Part shown: one piece after another, positions 17,634 to 27,300 of the stretch
Layout of the letters: each line of letters opens with the position of its first letter
How positions within the stretch are numbered: position 1 is the first letter of the stretch
Notes under the pieces: model-generated
The model's database searches: none
What the model saw: only the letters and a program-made list of their open reading frames with translations
What the model was told of the DNA's origin: nothing
Program-made: the position numbers and the translations under genes
From: Luteimicrobium sp042670205
GTDB taxonomy: Bacteria > Actinomycetota > Actinomycetes > Actinomycetales > Cellulomonadaceae
DNA: 64,000 nucleotides
Assembly: GCF_042670205.1 (NCBI RefSeq)
Contig: NZ_JBHUWD010000012.1
Location: 25,223-89,222, forward strand
Direction of reading: 5' to 3'

Positions 17634-18847
17634 GCGCCGAGACGAAGGTCCCGACGACCGAGAACGCCTGGCGGACCGGGATGTCGTACCTGGCGGGCCA
17701 GCTCCGGCAGGTGGGGCTCTTCATCGCCCTGATCGTCATCGTCCTGGTCTTCCAGGGCCTCACGGGAGGCGTGACGCTCAGCTCGCGCAACGTCTCCAAC
17801 CTGGTCGTCCAGAACAGCTACATCCTCATCCTCGCGATCGGCATGGTGATGGTCATCATCGCCGGCCACATCGACCTGTCCGTCGGGTCGGTGGTCGCGG
17901 TGATCGGGGCCCTCGCGGGGGTCCTCAACAGCAAGCACGGCGTGCCCTGGTGGGCGACCATCCTGCTGTGCCTCGTCGCCGGTGCGGTCATCGGCGCCTG
18001 GCAGGGGTACTGGATCGCGTACTTCAAGATCCCGGCGTTCATCGTGACGCTCGCCGGGATGCTGCTGTTCCGTGGCCTCGCCCAGATCCTGCTCCACAAC
18101 ACGCAGATCTCGCCGTTCGACGACGCCTTCCGCAAGATCGGCTCGGGCTTCCTTCCCGACCTCGGGCACGGCACGTCGTACTTCGAGCCGCTGACGATGG
18201 TCCTGGCGGTGGTGGCTGTCGTCGCCCTGGTGCTCCAGGCGGTCCGGACCCGACGCAGCCGCGCCGTCAACGGGCTGTCGCTCGAGCCGCTGCCGTGGTT
18301 CGTCCTCAAGAACGCGTTCATGGCCGTCCTGATCCTCGGCATCGCGTGGCTGCTCGCGACCTACCGGGGGACGCCCATCGTCCTCGTCATCCTCGGGGTC
18401 CTCGTCGTCGGCTACTCCGCCGTGATGGCGAGCTCGGTGTTCGGGCGGCAGGTCTACGCGATCGGCGGCAACCTGCGCGCCGCCGAGCTGAGCGGCGTCA
18501 ACACGCGCCGCGTCACCTTCCTGCTGTTCGTCAACATCGGCGTCCTCGCGGCGCTCGCGGGCCTCGTCTTCACGGCCCAGCTCAACCTCGCCGGGCCCAG
18601 CGCGGGCGACGGGTTCGAGCTCGACGCGATCGCCGCGGTCTTCATCGGCGGGGCTGCCGTGACCGGTGGGGTCGGGACCATCGGCGGCGCGATCGTCGGC
18701 GGTCTCATCATCGGGATCCTCAACAACGGCATGACCATCCTCGGCCTCGGGACCGAGTGGCAGCAGTTCATCAAGGGCCTCGTGCTGCTCGCCGCGGTCG
18801 CGTTCGACGTCGCCTCGAAGCGGCGGGCGGGTCGCGCGCTCTCCTGA
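17630..18847 (+). CDS. mmsB: Sugar ABC transporter permease, MmsB/GguB type
   Basis: 405 residues; start fixed by the ATGA overlap with the ATPase gene. About ten hydrophobic helices: the first near 30-50 (VGLFIALIVIVLVFQGL), then ILILAIGMVMVIIAGHIDLSVGSVV, the BPD_transp_2 signature, and near the C-terminus AVFIGGAAVTGGVGTIGGAIVGG. It is longer than simple CUT2 permeases because of an internal stretch with extra helices, as in GguB/XylH. It closes the 14876-18847 operon; a hairpin follows at 18861. Confidence 0.92.
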   Translation: MSAETKVPTTENAWRTGMSYLAGQLRQVGLFIALIVIVLVFQGLTGGVTLSSRNVSNLVVQNSYILILAIGMVMVIIAGHIDLSVGSVVAVIGALAGVLNSKHGVPWWATILLCLVAGAVIGAWQGYWIAYFKIPAFIVTLAGMLLFRGLAQILLHNTQISPFDDAFRKIGSGFLPDLGHGTSYFEPLTMVLAVVAVVALVLQAVRTRRSRAVNGLSLEPLPWFVLKNAFMAVLILGIAWLLATYRGTPIVLVILGVLVVGYSAVMASSVFGRQVYAIGGNLRAAELSGVNTRRVTFLLFVNIGVLAALAGLVFTAQLNLAGPSAGDGFELDAIAAVFIGGAAVTGGVGTIGGAIVGGLIIGILNNGMTILGLGTEWQQFIKGLVLLAAVAFDVASKRRAGRALS

Positions 18848-18860
18848 GCGGGCTGGACCA

Positions 18861-18895
18861 GCGGGGTCCGGGCGGCGCTGCCGCTCGGGCCCCGC
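18861..18895 (+). terminator. Hairpin terminator after mmsB
   Basis: GCGGGGTCCGGGCGG at 18861-18875 pairs with CCGCTCGGGCCCCGC at 18881-18895: 15 bp with two G-U pairs, 5-base loop. Confidence 0.6.
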
Positions 18896-19013
18896 GGCGT
18901 CTGCCGGGGTCCGCCCTCCAGCGCGCCGCGCCTGGGCAGTTCCGACGGCGCTGCATGAGGCCGGGCACGCCGTCGTCGTCGGTGCTCGTGCCTCGCCGGC
19001 CGGCGGGCGTGAC

Positions 19014-19089
19014 GTCACCGTCGGCGAACCGAACGTCACCGTCGGCGAACGGGGCGTCACCGTCGGCGAACCGAACGTCACCGTCGGTG
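19014..19089. repeat. 21-bp tandem repeat array (about 3.6 units)
   Basis: Units begin at 19014, 19035, 19056 and 19077 (last partial); each opens GTCACCGTCGGCGAAC and ends in CGAAC or GGGGC. The same unit forms arrays at 44724-44849 (opposite orientation) and 45175-45273. Here it lies between the mmsB terminator and the next transporter promoter, inside a gene-free stretch (18848-19260). The remainder of that stretch holds only a short inverted repeat (GGCACG 18964-18969, CGTGCC 18987-18992). Confidence 0.85.
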
Positions 19090-19124
19090 CCCGCTGACCG
19101 GCGGGTCACAGTTTGGTCTCGCCC

Positions 19125-19184
19125 TTGACACCCCTGTCTCTGTGAGCGCTAACATCTCTCCTCAGGCGCATGTGAGCGCTAACA
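19125..19184 (+). promoter_or_regulatory. Promoter of YtfQRT-type transporter with two lac-like operators
   Basis: TTGACA at 19125-19130, TGTGAGCGCTAACA at 19141-19154 with TAACAT (19150-19155), and a second identical operator at 19171-19184, 30 bp away. The layout nearly duplicates that of araBDA, so both operons should answer to the same repressor. Confidence 0.72.
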
Positions 19185-19260
19185 AAGCGCCGCCAACGGA
19201 GGCGGTGGCTCGACGACCGTCACCCGGCCAGAGGGGGCCGGGGCATCTCAAGGAGGAGAC

Positions 19261-20241
19261 ATGAACACCAAGAGCACCCGCCGGTGGGTCGTCGGAGCAG
19301 TGGCGGCGTTCGCCGCTCTGAGCCTCGCCGCGTGCAGCGGCGGCTCGTCCGGCTCGGACGACACCAAGGGGAGCGGGGGCAGCGGCACCATCACCGTCGG
19401 CTTCTCGCAGCTCGGCGCGGAGTCCGGCTGGCGCACCGCGAACACGGAGTCCGTCAAGGCGGCCTTCACCAAGGACAAGGGCTTCGACCTCACGTTCGTG
19501 GACGCGCAGCAGAAGCAGGAGAACCAGATCAAGGCGATCCGCGACTTCATCGACCAGGGCGTCGACGCGATCGCCTTCTCGCCCGTCGTCGAGACCGGCT
19601 GGGACCAGGTCCTCCAGGAGGCCAAGGACGCCGAGATCCCCGTCGTCCTCGTCGACCGCACGGTCAAGACGAGCGTCTCGGACCCCTACGCCACGTACAT
19701 CGGCAACGACTTCACCAAGGAGGGCGAGACCGCCGTCGCCTGGATCAAGAAGAACGCGGCCGACGCGAAGATCTTCGAGCTCCAGGGCACGCTCGGCTCC
19801 TCGGCCCAGGTCGACCGCGAGAAGCCGGTCGACGCCGAGCTCGGCAGCCAGATCGTCGGCAAGGCGTCCGGCAACTTCACGCGCGCCGAGGGCAAGGCCG
19901 CGACCGAGGCCGCGCTCCAGGCGTACCCCGACATGACGATGATCGTGTCGCACAACGACGACATGGCGCTCGGTGCGATCGAGGCCATCGAGGCGGCCGG
20001 CAAGAAGCCCGGCACCGACATCAAGATCGTGTCCTTCGACGGCGTGCGTGACGGCCTGCAGGCGCTGCACGACAAGAAGATCAACTACGTCGTCGAGTGC
20101 AACCCGGTGTACGGCGACCAGATCGCCGACCTGGTGAAGAAGGTCGTGGGCGGCGAGGACGTCCCCACCCGCACGATCGTCCCGGACGAGGCGTTCGACC
20201 AGACGATCACGCAGGAGACCATCGACGCGCGCAAGTACTGA
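19261..20241 (+). CDS. ytfQ: Sugar ABC transporter substrate-binding lipoprotein (YtfQ type)
   Basis: 326 residues; AAGGAGGA lies 5 bases before the ATG. Lipobox LSLAAC puts the modified cysteine at 25. The mature protein has the type I binding fold with TITVGFSQLGAESGWRTANT, DAIAFSPVVETGWDQVLQEA and VLVDRTVKT, all very like E. coli YtfQ, which binds galactofuranose. In this setting L-arabinofuranose is an attractive ligand, but that is inference. It heads a four-gene operon with ATPase and two permeases and is followed by a strong hairpin at 20249. Confidence 0.88.
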   Translation: MNTKSTRRWVVGAVAAFAALSLAACSGGSSGSDDTKGSGGSGTITVGFSQLGAESGWRTANTESVKAAFTKDKGFDLTFVDAQQKQENQIKAIRDFIDQGVDAIAFSPVVETGWDQVLQEAKDAEIPVVLVDRTVKTSVSDPYATYIGNDFTKEGETAVAWIKKNAADAKIFELQGTLGSSAQVDREKPVDAELGSQIVGKASGNFTRAEGKAATEAALQAYPDMTMIVSHNDDMALGAIEAIEAAGKKPGTDIKIVSFDGVRDGLQALHDKKINYVVECNPVYGDQIADLVKKVVGGEDVPTRTIVPDEAFDQTITQETIDARKY

Positions 20242-20248
20242 CGCGCAA

Positions 20249-20282
20249 GGCGCCCCGCACCGGCTGGTCCGGGCGGGGCGCC
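20249..20282 (+). terminator. Intra-operon hairpin after ytfQ-like gene
   Basis: GGCGCCCCGC at 20249-20258 pairs with GCGGGGCGCC at 20273-20282; CCGG at 20260-20263 and 20269-20272 can extend the stem inside. It is expected to lower downstream expression relative to the binding protein. Confidence 0.62.
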
Positions 20283-20355
20283 GTCGGCGGCGGGCGCCGC
20301 GCACGACGGCCCCGCCGCCACACCTCAGCTCACCACCGCAGGACGGAAGACACAG

Positions 20356-21903
20356 ATGTCCACCACGTCCACGACGGCCACCGAGCCAGTCGTCCGGATG
20401 ACCGGGATCACCATCGAGTTCCCCGGAGTCAAGGCCCTCGACGGGGTCGATCTCACGCTTCGGCCCGGCGAGGTCCACGCCCTCATGGGCGAGAACGGCG
20501 CCGGGAAGTCGACGCTCATCAAGGCCCTCACCGGGGTCTACCGGATCGACGCCGGCGACATCACCGTGGCCGACGTCGCGCGCCGCTTCGACGGCCCCGC
20601 CGACGCGCAGGACGCCGGGGTCAGCACGGTCTACCAGGAGGTGAACCTCGCCCCCAACCTCTCCGTCGCGGAGAACATCATGCTGGGGCACGAGGTCCGG
20701 CTGGGACCGTTCGTCAACTGGCCCGCGACCCGCCGCGCGGCCCGCACGCACCTCGCGCGCCTCGGGCTCGACCTCGACCCGATGTCGATGCTCGGCTCCC
20801 ACTCGATCGCGATCCAGCAGCTCTGCGCCATCGCGCGGGCCATGGTCGTCGACGCCAAGGTGCTCATCCTCGACGAGCCGACGTCGAGCCTCGACAAGGC
20901 CGAGGTCGCGCAGCTCTTCGACGTGATGCGCCAGCTCCGGGCCGACGGGGTCGCGATCCTCTTCGTGTCGCACTTCCTCGACCAGATCTACGAGATCACG
21001 GACCGGCTCACGGTCCTGCGCAACGGGCGCCTCGTCGGCGAGTACCTCACCGCGGAGCTGCCGCGTCTCGAGCTCGTCTCGAAGATGGTCGGCCGGGCGA
21101 GCGAGGACCTCGCGGACATCGAGAAGGCCGCCCGTCGCACCACGACCCACGACCTCGAGGGCCGTCAGCCCGTCCTGCAGGCGCTCGGCCTGGGCCGCGA
21201 CGGAACCGTCGAGCCTTTCGACCTCGAGCTGTACGAGGGCGAGATCGTCGGAGTCGCAGGCCTGCTCGGCTCGGGCCGCACCGAGGTCGCGCGCCTGCTC
21301 TACGGCGCCGACCGCGCCGACCACGGGTCGCTCACCGTCCGCGGCTCGGGCGTCCGGTCCGCGACCCCGCTGGGGTCGCTGCAGCGCGGCGTCGCCCTCG
21401 CCTCGGAGGACCGCAAGAAGGAGGGCATCATCGGGGACCTCACGGTCCGCGAGAACATCGCCCTCGCCATGCAGGCCGAGCGCGGGGCGTGGCGCAAGGT
21501 GCCCGCGAAGGAGCTCGACGCGACGGTCGCGCGCTACATCGAGGCGCTGTCGATCCACCCCGCGAACCCCGACGCGCTGATCCGGAACCTGTCGGGCGGC
21601 AACCAGCAGAAGGTCCTGCTCGCGCGCTGGCTCGCGACCGCGCCCAAGCTGCTCCTGCTCGACGAGCCGACGCGCGGCATCGACGTCGGCGCGAAGGCGG
21701 AGATCCAGCGCCTGGTCGCGGAGCTCGCGAGCGAGGGCATGAGCGTCGTGTTCATCTCCTCCGAGCTGGAGGAGGTGCTGCGTCTGTCGCACCGTGTCGT
21801 CGTCATGCGTGACCGCCAGAAGGTCGGCGAGATCACGAACGGGCCGGACGTCACGGCCACCACCGTCCTCGAGACCATCGCCGCCAGCGGGAGCGCCTCA
21901 TGA
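20356..21903 (+). CDS. ytfR: Sugar ABC transporter ATP-binding protein (YtfR type)
   Basis: 515 residues, two fused ATPase domains. Domain 1: Walker A GENGAGKST, VSTVYQEVNLAPNLSVAENI (Q-loop region) and Walker B VLILDEPTSSLD. Domain 2: degenerate GLLGSGRTEV, LSGGNQQKVLLARWL and LLLLDEPTRGIDVGA. Similarity in order and motifs to YtfR of the galactofuranose importer is clear. Its stop overlaps the next permease ATG by four bases, so stoichiometry is coupled. Confidence 0.92.
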   Translation: MSTTSTTATEPVVRMTGITIEFPGVKALDGVDLTLRPGEVHALMGENGAGKSTLIKALTGVYRIDAGDITVADVARRFDGPADAQDAGVSTVYQEVNLAPNLSVAENIMLGHEVRLGPFVNWPATRRAARTHLARLGLDLDPMSMLGSHSIAIQQLCAIARAMVVDAKVLILDEPTSSLDKAEVAQLFDVMRQLRADGVAILFVSHFLDQIYEITDRLTVLRNGRLVGEYLTAELPRLELVSKMVGRASEDLADIEKAARRTTTHDLEGRQPVLQALGLGRDGTVEPFDLELYEGEIVGVAGLLGSGRTEVARLLYGADRADHGSLTVRGSGVRSATPLGSLQRGVALASEDRKKEGIIGDLTVRENIALAMQAERGAWRKVPAKELDATVARYIEALSIHPANPDALIRNLSGGNQQKVLLARWLATAPKLLLLDEPTRGIDVGAKAEIQRLVAELASEGMSVVFISSELEEVLRLSHRVVVMRDRQKVGEITNGPDVTATTVLETIAASGSAS

Positions 21904-22991
21904 CCGGCACCGTCACCACCGAGACCACCTCACCGTCCGCACGGCTGCGCGAGACGTTCACCCGGCTCAGCCGGCACGGCCTGTTCTGGCCGGTCGTCGC
22001 GCTCGTCGTGCTGCTCCTCGCGTGCGGGATCGTCAGCCCCGGCTTCCTCGACGTGACCGTCCGCGACGGCCACCTGTTCGGGCAGATCGTCGACATCCTC
22101 CGCCAGAGCGCGACGCCGCTGCTGCTCGCGATCGGCATGTGCCTCGTGATCGCGACGGGAGGCATCGACCTCTCCGTGGGTGCGGTCATGGCGATCTCGC
22201 TCGCCGTCTCGCTGACCTACATCGCCGAGTCCGGCAGCGGGACGACCGTCTCCACCGCGCTCACGGGCCTCGCGCTGGGACTCGTCGTGGCGCTCGCCAT
22301 CGGCATGTTCAACGGGTTCCTGGTGACAGTCCTCGGGATCCAGCCGTTCATCGCGACCCTGATCCTCATGATCGCCGGGCGCGGGATCGCGATGCTCATC
22401 ACCAAGGGCCAGATCACGACCGTCACGAGCCCGCCCTTCAAGGCGATCGGCGCGGGCTACCTGTTCGGCATCCCCATGCCGGTGATCATCGCGGGCGGCG
22501 TGTTCGCGCTCGTGGCCCTGCTGGTCCGCGGCACCGCGCTCGGCATGCTGCTCGAGTCGATCGGCATCAACCGGGAGGCGAGCCGCCTCGCGGGCGTGAA
22601 GTCGCGGAACATCACCTGGTTCGTCTACGCGCTCTGCGGCCTGCTCGCCGGCCTCGCGGGCATCGTCTACGGCGCGCCGACCATGGCCGCGGACGCCAAC
22701 AACGTCGGCCTCATGAAGGAGCTCGACGCGATCATGGTCGTCGTGCTCGGCGGGACCAAGCTCGAGGGCGGCAAGTTCTCGCTCGCGGGCTGCGTCGTCG
22801 GTGCGCTGATCCTGTCGACCCTCGAGCGCGCGGTCGTCATCTTCCACCTGCCGACGCAGGTCACGCCGCTCTTCAAGGCCCTCATCCTCATCGTCGTCTG
22901 CATCGCCGGCTCGGACCGCCTGCGTGCCCGAGCCGGGCTCGTGCGTCGTGCACGCCGGACGCCCGCTGCCCCCGTGGAGGTGGCCGCATGA
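21900..22991 (+). CDS. ytfT: Sugar ABC transporter permease (YtfT type)
   Basis: 363 residues with about nine or ten membrane helices. The family signature LLLAIGMCLVIATGGIDLSVGAVMA is near residue 80, and LDAIMVVVLGGTKLEGGKFSLAG near residue 280. It is one half of the heterodimeric channel with the next gene; both starts overlap their predecessor by ATGA. The substrate follows the YtfQ-type binding protein. Confidence 0.92.
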   Translation: MTGTVTTETTSPSARLRETFTRLSRHGLFWPVVALVVLLLACGIVSPGFLDVTVRDGHLFGQIVDILRQSATPLLLAIGMCLVIATGGIDLSVGAVMAISLAVSLTYIAESGSGTTVSTALTGLALGLVVALAIGMFNGFLVTVLGIQPFIATLILMIAGRGIAMLITKGQITTVTSPPFKAIGAGYLFGIPMPVIIAGGVFALVALLVRGTALGMLLESIGINREASRLAGVKSRNITWFVYALCGLLAGLAGIVYGAPTMAADANNVGLMKELDAIMVVVLGGTKLEGGKFSLAGCVVGALILSTLERAVVIFHLPTQVTPLFKALILIVVCIAGSDRLRARAGLVRRARRTPAAPVEVAA

Positions 22992-24151
22992 CCAGCACCC
23001 AGACCCCCGCACCCGCGACGACGTCGCGTGGTGCGTCCGGCGGCGCCGCGGGCACCGGCCGCTCGGGCGGTGCGATGGACGTCGCGCGCCGGTGGGGCAG
23101 GCGCATCGCGGACCGGCGCTTCCTGCCGGTCGCGGGCACCCTGCTCACGCTCGTGCTGATCCTGGTGATCGGTCAGGCGCGGTACTCGACGGACACCCGC
23201 AGCTTCGTCAACATGCGGCTGTTCTCCAACCTGCTCGTCGACAACTCGTACCTGCTGGTCCTCGCCGTCGGCATGACGTTCGTGATCCTCACGGGAGGTA
23301 TCGACCTCTCGGTGGGCGCGGTCGTCGCCCTCGTGGGGCTCGTCGTCGCGAAGCTGCTCATCCTCGGGCTGCCGCTCCCGCTGGTCCTCCTCGCCGGAGT
23401 GCTCGTCGGGACGGTGTTCGGGCTCCTCATCGGCGTGCTCGTCCAGTACTTCTCGATCCAGCCGTTCATCGCGTCGCTCGCGGCGATGTTCCTCGCGCGC
23501 GGCCTGTGCAACGTCGTGAGCGTCGAGTCGCTCGCGATCGAGGACAAGGGCTTCACGGACCTCGCGTCGTGGCGGCTCAAGTTCGGGCACGGCCCGAGCA
23601 TCTGGTACATCAACCTGTCGATGGTCGTCGCGCTCGTCGTGATCCTCGTCGCCGTCTACCTGCTCCACTACACGCGCTTCGGACGCACGGTGTACGGGCT
23701 GGGCGCGGGGGACGGCGGCCAGGCGGTCGGGCTCATGGGCCTGCGCGCGGCGCGCACCAAGGTGTGGGTCTACGTCATCTCCGGCACGTGCGCCGGGATC
23801 GCCGGGATCCTCTTCGCCTTCTACACGCGGTCCGGGTTCAACCTCACGGGCATCGGCATGGAGCTCGACGCCATCGCCTCCGTCGTCATCGGCGGCGCGA
23901 TGCTCACGGGCGGCAGCGGCTTCGTCCTCGGGTCCGTCGCGGGCGTGCTCGTGTACGGGCTGATCCAGGTGCTCATCGCGCGCGAGGGCCTCGACTCGTG
24001 GTGGACGAAGGTCTTCATCGGCGCCGTGCTGCTGCTCTTCGTGCTGCTCCAGCGCGCGCTCACCACCGGCCAGAAGCGCCGCCGCAAGAAGAACAAGGAG
24101 GAGAGCCCCGCGCCGCCGCCCTCGGACGCGGCGCCGCTACCCGCCGCCTGA
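22988..24151 (+). CDS. yjfF: Sugar ABC transporter permease (YjfF type)
   Basis: 387 residues from the ATG that overlaps the previous stop. A disordered Thr/Gly-rich N-terminus of about 35 residues precedes the first helix (FLPVAGTLLTLVLILVIG). The signature LVLAVGMTFVILTGGIDLSVGAVVA is followed by further helices and LDAIASVVIGGAMLTGGSGF. The C-terminus is strongly charged (KRRRKKNKEE), then proline-rich, probably cytoplasmic. Last gene of the YtfQRT-YjfF operon; transcription may continue into the secreted GH51 gene 192 bases on. Confidence 0.92.
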   Translation: MTSTQTPAPATTSRGASGGAAGTGRSGGAMDVARRWGRRIADRRFLPVAGTLLTLVLILVIGQARYSTDTRSFVNMRLFSNLLVDNSYLLVLAVGMTFVILTGGIDLSVGAVVALVGLVVAKLLILGLPLPLVLLAGVLVGTVFGLLIGVLVQYFSIQPFIASLAAMFLARGLCNVVSVESLAIEDKGFTDLASWRLKFGHGPSIWYINLSMVVALVVILVAVYLLHYTRFGRTVYGLGAGDGGQAVGLMGLRAARTKVWVYVISGTCAGIAGILFAFYTRSGFNLTGIGMELDAIASVVIGGAMLTGGSGFVLGSVAGVLVYGLIQVLIAREGLDSWWTKVFIGAVLLLFVLLQRALTTGQKRRRKKNKEESPAPPPSDAAPLPAA

Positions 24152-24206
24152 CCCCCGGCCGACCCGTCCTCGGACGGACGACCGGACGCACGACCCCCGA
24201 CGAAGG

Positions 24207-24262
24207 GGACCCCGCCTCACGGACCCTGGCTGCCACCAGGGAACCTCCGGGAGACGGGGTCC
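24207..24262 (+). other. Nested inverted repeats in the leader of the secreted GH51 gene
   Basis: GGACCCCG at 24207-24214 can pair with CGGGGTCC at 24255-24262, enclosing a second stem CCCTGG (24224-24229) / CCAGGG (24236-24241). It could be a weak terminator for the transporter operon or a structured leader. No operator or clear promoter is visible in the 192-bp gap. Confidence 0.4.
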
Positions 24263-24343
24263 TCGAGCCGGGGCGCACCCTGCAACGGAGCAGCGGGACC
24301 CGAGCTCGACGCTCCGCACGTCCATACACGCGCAAGGAGCACG

Positions 24344-27300
24344 ATGATCGTGTCACACCACCGTTCACGTCATAAAGGCCCCGGCGCCGCGCTCGGGCTG
24401 GGGGTGGCGCTCGCCGTCGCCCTCGGCGCCGTCGCGGCGCCGGCCCGGGCCGCCGACGCCCCCGCCGATCCGACGGCGCCCTCGCTGCCCGGCGTCGTCG
24501 ACTCGTTCGACGACGCCACGCTCGGCGGCCAGTGGTCGATCCTGGGCGAGGCGGCGTCCGCCTGGTCGCTGGCGACCAACCCCGGATCCCTCACGCTGAC
24601 CGCCCAGCCCGGCGACACCTACCAGACCACGAACACGGCGAAGAACGTGTTCTCGGTCGACGTCCCCGACGGCGACTTCACGGCCGTCACGACGGTCCAC
24701 GCCCCGGTCGCGAAGGTCTACCAGGGCGCCGGCCTGATCGCGTTCGACGACCTGGACAACTACGTCCGGTCCGGGCTGACCTACGTCGGCAGCCTGGCGC
24801 CGTCGGGCATCGCGATCGAGAACGACATCGAGACCGGCGCTGCGTTCACGGCCGCGAGCTTCGGCGACCGGCCGGGTTCGCAGGCGGAGACGCTGCGCCT
24901 GCAGCGCACGGGCGACGTCGTCACGACGAGCTACTGGGACGCGACCACCGGGGCGTGGGTCCGGACAGGCTCGGTCACGGTGTCGTTCGACATCACGCAC
25001 CTCGGCCTGTACGCCCTCGCGGCGCAGGACGGCACGACCTTCCCGGCGGTCTTCGACGACTTCGCCTACGAGGCCGCGGACGGGAAGGACGTCGTGCCGA
25101 CCGGGACGTTCACCTTCCTGGGCGGCGACGGCGACCAGTACCTGCAGACCGAGGACGGCCGGCTCGGCCTGACGTCGACCCGCCCGACGAACACCCTCGC
25201 GTTCACCGCGACGGAGGTCTCGGAGGGGGCGGTCACGCTGGCGTCCGGCGAGGTCCCCGTCGTCCTGGGGACGGGGGGCACGCTCGCGATGGGGAGCGTC
25301 GGGCAGGAGCCGGTGCCCCTGCGGATCACGGACGCGGGCGGCGGCAAGGTCTACCTGCGGACCGCGGACTCGACCGGTGACGACGGGTACGTCGGCCTGG
25401 CCGACGGGCTGCTGGCCGTCGGCGCGAAGGGCGACGCCGTGAAGCTCACCGTGCAGCAGGTCAAGGTCACCGACGGGTCGAGCCTCGACATCGACGGCGA
25501 CGCGACCAGCATCCAGGTCGCCGACGACCTCTACGGGATCTTCTACGAGGACATCAACTACGCGGCCGACGGCGGCCTCTACGCCGAGCTGGTGCGCAAC
25601 CGGTCGTTCGAGTTCAACAGCTCGGACAACAGCGGCTTCACCGGCATGACGGCGTGGAGCACGCTCACGCGCGGCGAGGGCGCGGGCTCGACCGCGACCG
25701 TCGGCACGGGCGACGCGCGGCTGGGCGACGACAACCGCTACTTCCTCACCCTGACGGCCACGGGCGCGGGCGCCGGGATCCAGAACGCCGGCGACAACTC
25801 CGGGTTCGCGATCGAGAAGGACGGGAAGTACGACTTCTCGGTGTGGGCGCGGTCGGCGACGGCCCAGGACCTCGCGGTCCGCCTCGAGAGCAAGGACGGG
25901 TCCGCCGCCTACGCCACCGGCACGGTCGCCGTCGACGGCTCGGACACGTGGAAGAAGTACACGGTCACGCTGACCGCGGACGTGACCACCGACGCGGCGC
26001 GTCTCGCGGTCCTCGCCGGTGCGGCGTCGACGGTGCGCCTCGACATGGTCTCGCTGTTCCCCGAGGACACGTGGGTGGGTCCCGTCAACGGGAAGTCGGT
26101 GCTGCGCAAGGACCTCGCGCAGAAGATCGCCGACCTCAAGCCCAAGTTCCTGCGCTTCCCCGGCGGCTGCGTGACCGACGTCGGCACCTTCCCGTCGTAC
26201 GCCGAGTCGGGCGGCGCGGACCGCAAGCGTATGTACCAGTGGAAGGAGACGATCGGCCCGGTCGAGCAGCGTCCGACGAACGCCAACTTCTGGGGCTACA
26301 ACCAGTCGTACGGCATCGGGTACCTCGAGTACTTCGAGTTCGCCGAGGACCTCGGCGCGACGCCGCTGCCCGTCGTGACGGTCGGGGCGCAGGGCTGCGG
26401 CTCGAGCCTCAAGGGCACGACCGACGCCGCCACGGTGCAGCGCTACGTCCAGGACACGGTCGACCTGCTCGAGTTCGCGAACGGCGACACCACCACCGAG
26501 TGGGGCGCGAAGCGCGCCGCGCTGGGCCACCCGAAGCCGTTCGGCGTGAAGTACATCGAGCTCGGCAACGAGGAGAACAACACCGAGTTCGAGAAGAACT
26601 TCCCGACGTTCCGCGCGGCCGTCGAGGCGGCGTTCCCGGGCGTCACGGTCATCTCCAACTCGGGGCCGGACGACTCCGGCTCGCGCTTCGACACCCTCTG
26701 GGCCTTCAACAAGCAGCAGAAGGTCGCCATGGTCGACGAGCACTACTACAACAGCCCCGACTGGTTCCTCGCGAACGCCGACCGCTACGACTCCTACGAC
26801 CGCAGCGGACCGCAGGTCTTCCTCGGCGAGTACGCCTCCCAGGGCAACACGCTGTGGAACTCGATCACCGAGGCCGCGTACATGACGAGCCTCGAGCGGA
26901 ACTCGGACGTCGTGCAGCTCGCGTCGTACGCGCCGCTGCTGTCCAACGAGGACTACGTGCAGTGGTCCCCCGACGCGATCTGGTTCGACAACGACGAGTC
27001 GTGGGGGAGCCCGAACTACTACGTCCAGAAGATGTTCTCGAACAACCTGGACGCGGGCGACCACGTCGTCCCGAGCACGTACACGGGCCCGCAGGTCACG
27101 CCCGAGCCGCTCGGGGGCGGGGTCTTCCTGTCCACGTGGAGCACGGCGGCGTCCTACGACAACGTGAAGGTCACGTCCAACGACACCGGCGACACCCTGT
27201 TCTCGGACGACTTCTCGGGTCCGTCGACGTGGTCGCCGCAGTCGGGCACGTGGGCCGTGTCGAACGGCGCCTACACGCAGACCAGCACCTCGGTGACCGA

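Noticed and set aside
16960..21290. Apparent loss of Walker A in the second ATPase domain of both CUT2 ATPases
   Set aside because: The degenerate G-A-G-R-T-E / G-S-G-R-T-E loop is the normal state of the second domain in this family, not a defect.
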